A stretch of DNA of 64,000 nt from contig NC_088795.1 in the NCBI RefSeq assembly GCF_011386835.1, positions 103,166,434-103,230,433 of the forward strand, given 5' to 3'. Shown one piece after another: positions 34,174-44,515 of this stretch. The translations under genes and the position numbers were made by a program. This DNA comes from Chrysemys picta bellii. Taxonomy: Eukaryota > Chordata > Testudines > Emydidae. The notes under the pieces were generated by a model. That model did not search any database and was not told where the DNA came from. It saw only the letters and a program-made list of their open reading frames with translations. Each line of letters opens with the position of its first letter. Within the stretch, counting starts at the first letter, position 1.

Positions 34174-34656
34174 TGTCTCACCGGCAACCACACATCACTG
34201 AACAAAACCACTAACCCAGGAACCTATCCTTGTAACAAACTCCGATGCCAACTCTGTCCACATATCTATTCAAGTGACATCATCATAGGACCTAATCACA
34301 TCAGCCATACCATCAGGGGCTCGTTCACCTGCACATCTACCAATGTGATATATGCCATCATGTGCCAGCAATGCCCCTCTGCCCTGTACATTGGCCAAAC
34401 CGGACAGTCTCTACGCAAAAGAATTAATGGACACAAATCTGACATCAGGAATCAAAATACTCAAAAACCAGTGGGAGAACACTTTAACCTGTCTGGTCAT
34501 TCAGTGACAGACCTGCGAGTGGCTATATTACAACAGAAAAACTTCAAAAACAGACTCCAACGAGAGACTGCTGAGCTAGAATTGATATGCAAACTAGACA
34601 CAATCAACTCCGGTTTGAATAAGGACTGGGAATGGCTGAGCCATTACAAACATTGA
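34174..34656 (+). pseudogene. PLE GIY-YIG endonuclease domain, open but lacking its reverse transcriptase
   Basis: The frame is open from about 34174 to the stop at 34654-34656. It shows first the Cys linker PCNKLRCQLCPHI (34225-34263), typical of PLEs, then the GIY-YIG domain: VIYAIMCQQCPSALYIGQTG with Tyr and the Y-I-G turn, RKRINGHKSDI with the catalytic Arg, and PVGEHFNLSGHSVTDLRVAI with the metal-binding Glu. The C-terminal part reads QRETAELELICKLDTINSGL-NKDWEW. In a full PLE this nicks DNA to prime reverse transcription. The copy lacks the polymerase and any start, so it is a 5'-truncated remnant, although its domain is unbroken. Confidence 0.88.
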
Positions 34657-34851
34657 ATCTATCTCCCCTTGTAAGTATTCTCACACTTCTTATCAAACTG
34701 TCTGTACTGGGCTAGCTTGATTATCACTTCAAAAGTTTTTTTTCTCTTAATTAATTGGCCTCTCAGAGTTGGTAAGACAACTCCCACCTGTTTATGCTCT
34801 CTGTATGTGTGTATATATATCTCCTCAATATATGTTCCATTCTATATGCAT

Positions 34852-34881
34852 CCGAAGAAGTGGGCTGTAGTCCATGAAAGC
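34852..34881 (+). ncRNA. Hammerhead-like core motif in PLE 3' region
   Basis: CCGAAGA (one change from CTGAAGA), a stem GTGGGC / GTCCAT with two G-U pairs around TGTA, then GAAAGC. The stem differs in sequence from the one at 21106 but still pairs. The changed core base suggests this copy is inactive. Confidence 0.4.
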
Positions 34882-34972
34882 TTATGCTCTAATAAATTTG
34901 TTAGTCTCTAAGGTGCCACAAGTACTCCTGTTCTTCTTTTTGCGGATACAGACTAACACGGCTGCTACTCTG

Positions 34973-37249
34973 AAACCTATGTCTGCATGTAATTCTGAAT
35001 GAAGCAAGTACACTACAAGAAAACTAATTTGTTGTTATGCATTATATGTTGATTTTGAAAATCCATAGTGTTTGAGAACAAAAAATACCAGTTTGAAGAT
35101 GAAGAAAATGGAATAATTGTAGATGCAAATTTAGAATCATCTGAAAAAATGGCAGTATAAAGTTCCTAGAGTACATTATGTACTATTTTCTCTGATGCCC
35201 TACAAAAAGGGGTAGGTGTTTAACACTTATCAATTTAAATGTTTGACACTTATCAATTTAAAAGGTTAAAAAGCTGATACTGATGTTGATATTACTCATA
35301 GGTAGTATTCCTTGAAATATCAATAGGATTTCTGTGCATGTAGAGAGAAGAGGTCAAGTCATGTAGATCTAATAGCAGATTGCTCTCTCTTTCTGCCCAT
35401 ATGACAGTGCTGCACAACAAAGACAGGATTCCTTGCGCCTGAACAAGAGTGTGCACGTCCTATGCTCCATTGGTGTCCTTGAAATATTCGTATAAAACTA
35501 TTGTTCGGGGGTGAAGAGTGGGGGTAGGGACACAAATCTGCTGTTATATGAGTCCTGTATTATGTTCCTCTGTTATGGTTTTGGGGATGAAGGGCAGAGA
35601 AGCTTCTTCAGTCCTTAAAATGGAATAGCAACAACAACAAAGTAGCTTTTCTCCCAATGCCACTCAGCTGCTCAAAGAGCAATACTTTCATCCTTCTCCC
35701 TGTGAGTTACTCAGTACCCATATGGGTACTGGATGATGGGCAGAAGAGTTGGGCCTAGGAGTCTAATCCTGCTGAAGTGAAGGGCAAACTTTGACTTCAG
35801 TGGAAGTACCACTGGCTCAGACTAATTAGTTCATAAATTAAGTGAATTGCTCAAGGTTAAAATGTGAGTCAGTGTCAAAGCACGATTTACAACATGGTAG
35901 TTCTAATAATTAAGAATAGCCCTTTTGGTGATACAGAATTTCAGATTTTGACATGTATTTTTGATAAGAGTTACTTCATTTCAAATTTGACAGTGAATAG
36001 TCTTTCCCTTTAGAAAATAACATTGAATTTGCAATTACACAGCGCTTAACTAATTCCCATAGTGAGTGTGAACTTTTCATTTCTAGAGTGAAGATGACTT
36101 TTTTCCAACAGTACAACTTTAATAATTAGGCCTCCACACACAAGTTGGGTGTTTGGGCCAATTTTTCACATTCAGTTAGCTGGCAAAGCAGAAAAAAAGA
36201 TAATAAAGAAATATATGTAGGAGCTTTAGCTTGCAAGCCTATTAAAATCCTTCTTTCAGCTTTAGCAGCTTTAGTAGTCACAGGATCTTCGTTATTTGTT
36301 AAACCAGAAGTATGATGAAGCATGCTGCCAGTGCTATTTCTTGCTCACTAAAGGTTTTTGTTTAGTTGGTTGGTTGTTGTTTTTTTGCTATTTGTTCTCC
36401 GTTCAGCATGTTCAACTAAAAGTGTAGTTATATATATGAGAACAGTAAATATATTGTTCTTTTAAATAGATTTGCTGAGCAAAACTACAGCTAACAAGCA
36501 GGAAAGTCCAGATGTAACAGATTCATTACACTGAATATCTGGATAATCCAAGGAATTAGGAAACTCCCATTAAAATCGATGACTCACCTGATTACTTAAA
36601 TGAGTTTCAGGTTAATTAAGTGAAGGTTTTACCAAAGATTTGTTTATATTTTAAAATTTCTCCATATTTTATCTCTAAGGCTTCTTTCTTAATTGAATAT
36701 CTCTTTAGATTTTTCAGGGAAGACCCTGAGTGGATGTTAATCAGTGTTGCTCCTATGACTTTGAGCTGTGACAGTTTACATGAGCCAAGAATCTGCCCCT
36801 AAATGCTCTGGCGATGCAAAGTGGATTTAAAGCTGCTGGAAGTTGGCAGCTGAGTATTTCCCGAGCATAGGAAAGTCAGTTATACCAGCTCTGATCCACA
36901 CTCTTTCAGCCTCCTTGGCATAAATGCTATGGTGGGCATTTTCCAGTGGAGGGAGGGTAAATGGCTAGAGCCCTGGGGCGGACATTTCAAGCATTTGAGA
37001 GCAAATCTTGCCCATCATTTGTGGGTGGTGTGGAGGGCAATAGAATATGGTTCATTTAATTGAGCAAGGTGAGAGCAGATTTTCGGAGGATGCTCGGGGA
37101 GAGCCCATCCCTATTTTCTGTGTAGCCTAATTCATCACTTGATTCCACACAGATAGAATCTGGGCCTAGGACAGGGTGAGTCCAGAGTATTTTTTGCTAT
37201 GTAGATTTAATGGCTTTCCTCACACATTGAGTGGAATCAAGGGTTAAAG
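34973..37249. other. Unassigned stretch
   Basis: No gene seen. 35755-35815 resembles an old hairpin repeat (TAATCCTGCTGAAGTGAAGG ... GACTTCAGTGGAAGTACC). Confidence 0.45.
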
Positions 37250-37762
37250 TACCGTATTTTCCGGCGTATAAGACGACTGGGCGTATAAGACGACCCCCAA
37301 CTTTTCCAGTTAAAATATAGAGTTTGGGATATACTCGCCGTATAAGACTACCCCTCTTCCAACGCACACCAAAAAAAAATTAAAAAAACATCAGATTTGA
37401 TTTCAATATGGTAATTTTAATTCAAATGCTTATGACATGCAGGTACTTAGCAGGAAAACTGTCACTTATAAACATAAGGCTGTTTGTCATCAAACATGTA
37501 AACATAAAACAGTGCAAGTGGATTAAACTTTTCCTAATTCACTCTAAAGCTGAAAGGAAGTATAAGACAATAAACCCATGGGAGCTGCCATGCTGTTTGT
37601 TTTCTAAGCTGTCAACCAAACTGGAACTGATGATGATAGGAGGAAGATAACAAACAAGAGAGAGAGAGCAAGTGCCGGGCAAGTCCCTGGCGAGTTAGCA
37701 ACGCCCATCATAACTGCAAGCTACGGTATTTTTACAGGTTTTGCTGGCGTGACAGTTTCCCT

Positions 37763-39115
37763 TTAAAAGCCTTCAAAATCCTCCTGTTCGTCATCTGATA
37801 TCATAAGTACATCAATGACATCTTGTGATACATTTGTAAGGCAGTCATCGTATGGATCGAATTCCGTATCAGATGGTGTGGTCTCAGCTTCGGCTTCCTC
37901 TTCATCTTGCCACAAGTAGTCGTCCTCCATACCATCTAATGAATTTGATATGCCACACTTCTTGAAAGACTTGATTACTGTTTCTGCATCAATATCATTC
38001 CAGGCTTTTATGACAAACTTGCACAAAACATCCAACTGTGGAGCACGCATGTTTCCTCCTTTTGTGAATGACTTTTCGCCGCTAACCATCCATTCATTCC
38101 ACTGTTCTTGAATGCGATCTTTAAATGGCTTGTTTAGGCACACATCCAGTGGCTGTACCAACGATGTCAATCTTGCAGGAATAACTGCCGCATCTGTGTT
38201 TAGTCTTGTAAGCATTTGCTTGGTGCTGGGAGTTAAATGAGCCCTGAACATATCCCACACCAGTAGACTACATTTTTGAATAAGTCCACCTGGTCGCCTG
38301 CTCCATACATTATCAAGCCATAGCTTTACCCCTTCTTCATCCATCCAGCCTTTTTCATTCACATGTACAAAACAACCAACAGGGAACTTGAATTTCGGCA
38401 TTGTTTTTCTTTTAAAAATAATCATTGGTCTCAGTTTGGCGCCATCAGCTGTGCATCCTAGTACCACTGTAAAACTGGACTTCTCATGTCCTGTTGTTTT
38501 AATTAAAATTGTTTTTTCACCTTTTTGATGGACAGTTTTATTTCCAACCATATCAAAATTCATTGGAGTTTCATCCATATTTCCAATACTACTTAACGCA
38601 TAGCCATGTTTAGTGCGCTGTTGTATTACGTATCGATGGAAACTATTTACTTTGCTATCAAGATCTGCAGGTAATTTTGGGGCAATTTTCATCTTTTGCC
38701 TCAGTACCATATTATGCCTTCCCATGAATCTAGTACACCAGGATACAGTGGCCTTAAATCTGTTGCTGTGATCTGGGTTAGATTTGGCCCACTGAAGTGC
38801 AAACAAATGTATTTTATTTTGTGTCACTACATAACCGTTTTGGCGATGCTCATTCACCATGTCTGCTACATGTTTTTCGAGTTCTGGCCAATGTGGAGTG
38901 CCTCTTCTTAATGCACACTTACCCCTTGGCATACTCTTTAATGCTTTTTCATTTGCTTTCCAGTCCCGAACCATCTTTTCTGTTACTCCATATTGTCTTG
39001 CAGCAGCGCAGTTATTATGTTCCATGGCAAAGTTTACAACTTTAAGTTTGAAACTGGCTTCATATTTCTTTCTTCTTGCTGGTGGAGCCATGATGGGGTT
39101 TTGACTGTTGGACAT
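37763..39115 (-). CDS. pogo-like transposase, uninterrupted (450 aa; likely start at codon 9)
   Basis: Cut-and-paste transposase that binds the element's ends and moves it to TA sites. From the N-terminus: a psq/Brinker-like helix-turn-helix at about residues 14-64 (RRKKYEASFKLKVVNFAMEH ... VTEKMVRDWKANEKAL); a CENP-B-type second DNA-binding domain at about 75-144 (WPELEKHVADMVNEH ... SWCTRFMGRHNM); then the DDE catalytic core with GNMDETPMNF (Asp181), LLVWDMFRAHL (Asp288) and QPLDVCLNKPFKDR (Asp324), giving 35 residues between the last two Asp, as in the POGK-related branch of pogo. The tail (398-450) is strongly acidic. Met1 has a weak start context; Met9 (39091) sits in ATCATGG and is the better start (442 aa). 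No stop or frameshift is present and all three catalytic residues are kept. Confidence 0.93.
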   Translation of the reverse strand: MSNSQNPIMAPPARRKKYEASFKLKVVNFAMEHNNCAAARQYGVTEKMVRDWKANEKALKSMPRGKCALRRGTPHWPELEKHVADMVNEHRQNGYVVTQNKIHLFALQWAKSNPDHSNRFKATVSWCTRFMGRHNMVLRQKMKIAPKLPADLDSKVNSFHRYVIQQRTKHGYALSSIGNMDETPMNFDMVGNKTVHQKGEKTILIKTTGHEKSSFTVVLGCTADGAKLRPMIIFKRKTMPKFKFPVGCFVHVNEKGWMDEEGVKLWLDNVWSRRPGGLIQKCSLLVWDMFRAHLTPSTKQMLTRLNTDAAVIPARLTSLVQPLDVCLNKPFKDRIQEQWNEWMVSGEKSFTKGGNMRAPQLDVLCKFVIKAWNDIDAETVIKSFKKCGISNSLDGMEDDYLWQDEEEAEAETTPSDTEFDPYDDCLTNVSQDVIDVLMISDDEQEDFEGF

Positions 39116-39134
39116 TTGTATACTGTACTGTATG

Positions 39135-39186
39135 TACTGGTGCTATACTGTATGAACAGGTACAGATACTGGTGCTGTACTGTATG
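39135..39186. repeat. Direct repeats just upstream of the transposase start
   Basis: TACTGGTGCTATACTGTATG (39135-39154) recurs as TACTGGTGCTGTACTGTATG (39167-39186), a 32-base period. Position suggests a regulatory or leader role, but this is inference. Confidence 0.7.
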
Positions 39187-39195
39187 TGGTACCCA

Positions 39196-39262
39196 GTATA
39201 CAACAACCAGCCAATCACGGCAAGCGATGTACCTTACCGGCGATTGGCTGGTTGTTGTATAC
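39196..39262. repeat. Perfect 21-bp inverted repeat in the pogo leader
   Basis: Arms 39196-39216 and 39242-39262 are perfect complements over 21 bases (core ACAACAACCAGCCAATC) around a 25-base loop. The arms contain CCAAT / ATTGG, a possible CCAAT-box promoter element on either strand. Confidence 0.9.
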
Positions 39263-39279
39263 AAAGCCTGCTTGGATTG

Positions 39280-39740
39280 GTCAGCTCTCCCTGCCTGCCC
39301 AGCCTTCCCTGTCTCCAAGACTATCAGAGCGGTAGCGCAAACACGCCTCTTTCACCCGTCTGGCCCGCCCTTGTATCCTATTACCTCCTTCTCTGCCTCT
39401 CAGATCTCGCACATGCGCGCCTGCGCCACTTCACTGCAGTCCTCAGGAGCGAGATCTGAGAGGCAGAGAAGGAGGTATGGTAATAGGATACAAGGGCGGG
39501 CCAGACGGGTGAAAGAGGCGTGTTTTTCTGGGCACAGCGCCGCTCTCTCTCTTTTTTCCATACCCCGGGCGTCCCGGATGCCTGCAGCTTGCTCCGCCCT
39601 TCACTTACACCTTCCCGGTGAGGCGCCCCCTCACCTCGTCATCGGGCGGGGATGTGGCCGTGGCCGTTTTTGAGCTCCCCCCACCATATGCGGCGACCGC
39701 AGATTCTCCAGTCCGGCTCGGAAGTTTCAGCACCCGCCCT
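39280..39740 (-). promoter_or_regulatory. CpG-rich leader, candidate transposase promoter
   Basis: Unlike the AT-rich surroundings, this stretch keeps many CpG dinucleotides (for example CATGCGCGCCTGCGCC and CATCGGGCGGGGATGTGGCC) and lies between the element's end and the transposase start. Kept CpGs suggest a young insertion. The promoter role is inferred from position. Confidence 0.45.
39342..39522. repeat. Long inverted repeat (about 70-bp arms) in the pogo leader
   Basis: Left arm 39342-39410 (begins CACGCCTCTTTCACCCGTCT) and right arm 39449-39522 (ends GACGGGTGAAAGAGGCGTG) are complementary throughout. The only clear difference is a 5-base insertion, ATGGT, in the right arm. The loop is 38 bases and CpG-rich. 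A transcript crossing it would fold into a long hairpin. Open frames over it on both strands are a by-product of the symmetry. Confidence 0.92.
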
Positions 39741-39832
39741 ATAAGACGACACCCGGCGTATAAGACGACCCCCGACTTTTGAGAAGATTTTCCTGGGTTA
39801 AAAAGTAGTCTTATACGCCAGAAAATACAGTA

Positions 39833-41882
39833 GATTGAAAGAAAAGGGGAAATTCTCACCTCAACTGCCAAGGAGGATGGGGAACTATGGGGAAATACTG
39901 CTCATCCAAATAGAGAAAGGAAGGGTAATTCTGCTATTTTATGCTCCTCTTACTTCAATCCCTGGTGGGACTGTTAGGATCATAGAGTCTGATTCATCAC
40001 TGGTGCAAATCTGGAGTATTAGTGGTGGATCATCCCCATGGAGTTTACTCCAGCCATGCGGAAGAAGGGGCTACCCTCAGCAGAGTGTCACTGCTTCCCC
40101 ACCGCAATCTGGAGAAGGATTCCTTTCATAGATGCTGACTTCATCAGTGCTCTGCGGCTCCAAGTACCCATAAAAAAAAAAATAGGAGGAGCTCAGCATT
40201 CATGAACCACCAGTAGGTGTCATGTACACGGCAGAAAGCACACACCAGCAAAAACAAAATAAGAGTGATTCCTTTCCCTTCTCTTCTGAAATTCTTCATG
40301 TCCAGCCCAGTTACTGTGTGAGAGCACTGGAGAAAAGCTTTGCCTAATAATGACCCTATAACATTGTAAAAGCCTAAGGAAAAAGAGAGAAAGAAAAAAA
40401 AAACTATTAAAAGAACATGATCTGATTGAGTTTTTAAACCACTAAGAGATTTGTATGCACTGAGGATCTATCCATAGCTCTGTACCCAACACTCTGAAGC
40501 CAACAGAATCTTCTATTTATCTGAGAAGAGAAAATAGCATTAACTGAAGTTTGAGGAACAGCGATAATGAAAGATAATACAGAGTAGTTTAGCATTTCAC
40601 TGTGAGAGTGTACTACATCCAGTGGACAAGGCTATATTTCTTTGTGAAATGTGAGATTTTTGTTTCTGAACTCTCTTTATACACAGGTACGTTAGCATAT
40701 ACAGAATACAATTGAAAGCCCATATCAAGACCTTCTTCCTATAAAATACTCCATGTTCTGTTTGGAACAAATAAGACTGGAGGAGAACATCTATAGCACA
40801 AATAGGAAACATGATTTTCTACTCATTGATTTCCATGTATCTTCTTTTCTTTTATTCTCTGGTTCCCCCCTTCTTTCCCCATTATTTTGTGCTCTATTTA
40901 TTTTCCTATATTTCTCTTTTCCATTATTATTTATTATTTTTCCCATTCCCTAAATATGGCAGCTTACTTTTTTTTTTTAAGTGAGATTTTTTCCTTGCCA
41001 GGGGATGGGGGTGGGAGGATGATAGGTTCTCAAGCTCTCACAACTCGAGTCCTGCTGGTTTGATGCATAACCTGAGGCAAAAAAGTGCATTTGTATTCTC
41101 TTACAAGTTGGAGGTGTTTTTATGTGTGTAATAGAATAATTTATCATGAGTAGATAGCAGTTGGCATCTGTAGTTCTTGTGCCATCTTGCATCACATAAT
41201 ACATATGCTGCAGGTTATCACTGCATGTCACAAAACATTTTTTTCAGTTGTAGAGTAGATTTTGAAATGTAAGGTAATGGATCTTACAGCGTTTCAGAAT
41301 AAGGGAGGGTGTCAAAACCCAGAAAAGGAATGAGCGTGTCAGGTTTTCTCTCACAGTTCTCCACTCATTTCTTATGTGGTTCCCCTCACCCCTGAGTCAC
41401 CTTCCATTCCGTCAATTACACCAGCCTGAACTGTCCACTTGTCATCTCCTCTCATAAATGCTTTCACATGAATGGAACACCCGCTTCTGAACTGACCTGT
41501 ATGGCCACTACCTTCTCCTGCTCCAAATTCCTCCATAAGACACACTGCTGCCAAGATGCCTACAAGAAATCAGCCAACATTTCCAGTCTAGCCTGAGGTG
41601 CTATATTCAATTTCAAAATTAATAAAGGTAAACAGACAGTGTACAATCATACACAGGCCCAGACCTCTAGCTGATGTATATCTGCAAAGCTCCCCTCTCT
41701 TCAATAAATTTACTCTGATTACAACAGCCCACTGTACACATTTCATTGTTTTCCCTGTGTCCTAGGCTTGGTATGTTATTGACCTTAGATTGTAAACTCT
41801 TCAGTGAAGGGAATGTACCCACTTCTATATTAGTTCAGGACCAAGCACAACAGGATTAAAATCCTGGTGGGGAAATTGGATT
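39833..41882. other. Unassigned stretch
   Basis: No gene recognised. 41768-41838 (TTAGATTGTAAACTCTTCAG ... CCAAGCACAA) is an old SINE-like tail. Open frames at 40753-41231 have no domain features. Confidence 0.45.
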
Positions 41883-41961
41883 TCATAGAATATGAGGGTT
41901 AGAAGGGACCTCAGGACCATCTGATCCAACCCTCTGCTCAAAGCAGGACCAATTCCCAAAC

Positions 41962-41996
<35 letters not shown>

Positions 41997-42085
41997 GCCA
42001 GATCCCTAAATGGCCCCCTCAAGGATTGAACTTACAACCCTCAGCTGAGCAGACCAATGCTCAAACCACTGAGCTATCATACCCT
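41883..42085 (-). mobile_element. CryI-type SINE (tRNA-derived, CR1 tail)
   Basis: On minus, the 5' part is tRNA-like: box A TAGCTCAGTGG (42076-42066) and box B AGTTCAATCCTT (42032-42021), correctly spaced for an internal RNA polymerase III promoter. Then comes GGGGGCCATTTAGGGATCTG, an expanded A tract, and a tail shared with CR1 (TTTGAGCAGAGGGTTGGATC ... ATATTCTATGAAA). This tRNA-plus-CR1 build is that of the CryI SINEs of cryptodiran turtles, mobilised by the CR1 enzyme. It is the best taxonomic marker in the window. Confidence 0.9.
41965..41994. repeat. (T)30 homopolymer in the SINE
   Basis: A run of 30 T, which is poly(A) in SINE orientation. It lies between the tRNA-related body and the CR1-like tail, where the family normally has about five A; so it is a local expansion, or a sequencing artefact in length. 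Confidence 0.85.
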
Positions 42086-43371
42086 AATATTAATGTCTAT
42101 CTAGTAACAACTGCTTAATGTAGCTAATAATAAAAATTGTCACAAGCCCATGATCCCACCAGATAAACCAGTCACCAGATTCATTGTACCCATGTGTGTG
42201 ATAATATGCGCAGCTGGGAACACAACTGTAGCCATTTCATCCCAAGTAGGGATGGACAAACAGTTTGAGTATAATGAGAATTGACCCCAAACCTATACCA
42301 AATCTTTTACAATGTTTAAAATGTTAGGTTAACTTAAGAATATTCATTTTTTTTTCATTTCTTGTTGGCATTTACTAGGACTAGCATCACTGCAATATTG
42401 CAAGGAAAACTGTTTCAAGATGTTTTAGTCTCCAATGAAACAGAATGCAATCAAGCTTGCACAAAAGCCACATCTTGTAAGAGTTCAGCTCTACTTTTTT
42501 GGACCTAAGAAGTTTAGATGAGCTTAAGAGAAACATCCAAAGTTTTAGTTCCTTATCCAAACAGACACTCACAACAACCTTTTCATATTCACCTGGCATA
42601 AGCCTCCAAGAACTTGCTGGTGTTACAAGTCTTGCTGAACTTTTACACTAAAGTGGAACATTTCATAGTTCACACAACTTCCGTTCCAGTCTGTTACTCA
42701 GAACACAGTGACTCAGTGCCCTTGCTTAAAAGCAGAGTAAAGCTGCGGGTGTAGCTTTATTTAAGTAGGCCTTGAAAGATAACCTTTTATTGGTAGCAAA
42801 TCTTTTAATTAGTTTTGACCTATTTGAGGTCTGCACAGAGCTGGGAGTATATACACACAGATCCCAACATGACTGCAAGTGTGCACCATTTTGATCATAA
42901 CATGTGGCTTACTATATCAATGCCCCCAAGCCAAGAATTCATGCTGTTAGAAAGAAACACACCATATGTGGTATTCAATTGCTCAGCTCAACCTATTACC
43001 TCACTAAGCATAACTGGTTGTTATAGAATACAAGGAAATGGCCTGAGTCAACTGAAGGTAAAAATCTGAAAATGAGTATTTGAAAAAAATCTTGATATTA
43101 TTGTAAAGATTTTCTATTAGTATCAGTTGCAGTATAACAGTTACTTCCTTATTCTTCAGCTATTAAACTCCCCTCTTTACCCTACTCAGAACACCAAACT
43201 ATACATTTGAAAAGTAGATTACAATATCACCGATCTTTACTGTTTATGAATTACATCTATCTTAGCTGCTCATATGGTCTCAGTCACTATCTGAGCAACT
43301 TACAATTTGTAAAGTATTTATACTCACAATATCAGCGTGAGACAAGGAAGTGCTATTACATAATTATCTTT
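42086..43371. other. Unassigned stretch
   Basis: No gene or repeat recognised. Confidence 0.45.
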
Positions 43372-43510
43372 TTTTTCAAGATGGGGAACAGAGGCACAGA
43401 CACACTAAGTGATTTACCCAAGATCACACAGAATGTTTGTGAGAGCCAGAAAATGGACCCAGGGCTCCAGCTAGTACCCTGGCTAGTTCTGTAAGCACCA
43501 TGCTTCATTT
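43372..43510 (-). mobile_element. MIR-like CORE-SINE, antisense
   Basis: TCAAGATGGGGAACAGAGGC, ACACTAAGTGATTTACCCAA, GATCACACAGAATGTTTGTG and GAGCCAGAAAATGGACCCAG follow the reverse complement of MIR. Limits are approximate. Confidence 0.75.
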
Positions 43511-44513
43511 CTGGCTTCTTCTACCTAGTTGCCTTAGTGTAATGAATACTTTTGGGTTGTGTACAATTGTCTCTTGCTGAAACTTGATGAAGAACCCTGT
43601 GTTTTACCTAACACTGATTTCTTTTATTTAAGCTGCTGGATGTGGAAGAAAATGTTAACTTGAATAATATGTTAGCTGGCCCAAATGATTTAACAGGCCA
43701 AGAAATGTCCATTTACGGATTGTACTAAGAACACTGAGTTTTCTTCCATTTCCAATTTTCATTTAATTTATATTAAGAAAGGATTCATGTTGTCTCACTT
43801 TCTTTCCTTGTTCAATAATGAAATGAAGCTTGTACTGTCTCATGATTCTGTGGAAGACAGTCACATGCTACAGTCCTTTTCATCACTTTAACACTGAGTA
43901 TTAGAATTGTTGGCTTTAATGTCACCTCTTCTTAGAGGTCAGTTAATCTGTAAACAGGGAGAAGAGGAATCAATGGTCAGTGAGTCCAGCTACCAAGAGT
44001 TCAAAGCAGTATAACATTGTTCAGAGTACAGAACATTTCAGGCCTCATGACACATTCTTCTGACAGTTGTAGCAATGGAAGGTTATTTATTATTTATTTG
44101 TATTACAACATCCTCTAAGTGCCCCAGTTATGGACCAGTACCCCATGATGCTAGTGTAACCCATTTTCATTAGCTTCCAAACAGAGGTTAACAGAATAGG
44201 AAATGTTGCACTACCCCAAAGGTCATCCCCACCATAAAGAAGTATATTACAGAAGTCCTGCTTGTTAAGGCTGACCTTTGCACTTGACGCAGGAATTCAA
44301 ACTTCTATTTGATATGAAAAATACAGAATATCTTTGAAATCAGTTTAATCTAATCTGGGACCACACATGCTAAAATACCATAACTATAATCACATGGTTA
44401 TTGCATGATGTCACTACAGTGCAGAATTAAAGCTGTACAAGTGCCCTGTGCATTTCTCTAGTTCAACATGGTTGGAATTCTTTTATGTTTAACCCTGATT
44501 TATGGTGCTTACA
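43511..44513. other. Mostly unassigned stretch
   Basis: 44086-44162 (TTATTATTTATTTGTATTAC ... AGTTATGGACCAGTACCCCA) is an old widespread amniote repeat. The rest is unassigned. Confidence 0.5.
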
Positions 44514-44515
44514 TA

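Larger units (their letters stand above)
34174..34972 (+). mobile_element. Penelope-like element, 3' half, plus strand
   Basis: The endonuclease-coding end of a PLE (34174-34656) followed by about 300 bp of 3' sequence, including AAGCTTATGCTCTAATAAAT, TTGTTAGTCTCTAAGGTGCC and ACACGGCTGCTACTCTGAAA, a 3' region very common in turtle DNA. The reverse transcriptase part is absent: 5' truncation is typical of these elements. Confidence 0.88.
37252..39830 (-). mobile_element. pogo-like DNA transposon, complete (2579 bp), apparently intact
   Basis: TA (37250-37251 and 39831-39832) flanks the element, the target duplication of the Tc1/mariner/pogo group. The terminal repeats are CCGTATTTTCCGGCGTATAA on the left and, reversed, CTGTATTTTCTGGCGTATAA on the right, differing at two of the first 20 positions. 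Inside each end the unit GCGTATAAGACGAC recurs (37264, 37281 and a variant near 37339; 39739, 39754 and a reversed variant near 39807), likely transposase-binding sites. A single uninterrupted transposase gene lies on minus. Upstream of it is a CpG-rich leader with two large hairpins. It is the least decayed large insertion in the window. Confidence 0.95.

Noticed and set aside
38993..39673. 226-codon open frame on plus, the longest outside the transposase
   Set aside because: It runs antisense to the transposase start and through the symmetric hairpins; composition and lack of any domain mark it as a by-product.
41965..41994. T30 as a Pol III terminator or gene end
   Set aside because: It is inside the SINE, between body and tail, and is an expanded A tract on the SINE strand.
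42010..42085. Functional tRNA gene
   Set aside because: Boxes A and B are present, but the sequence continues into SINE body and CR1 tail and no proper acceptor stem forms.
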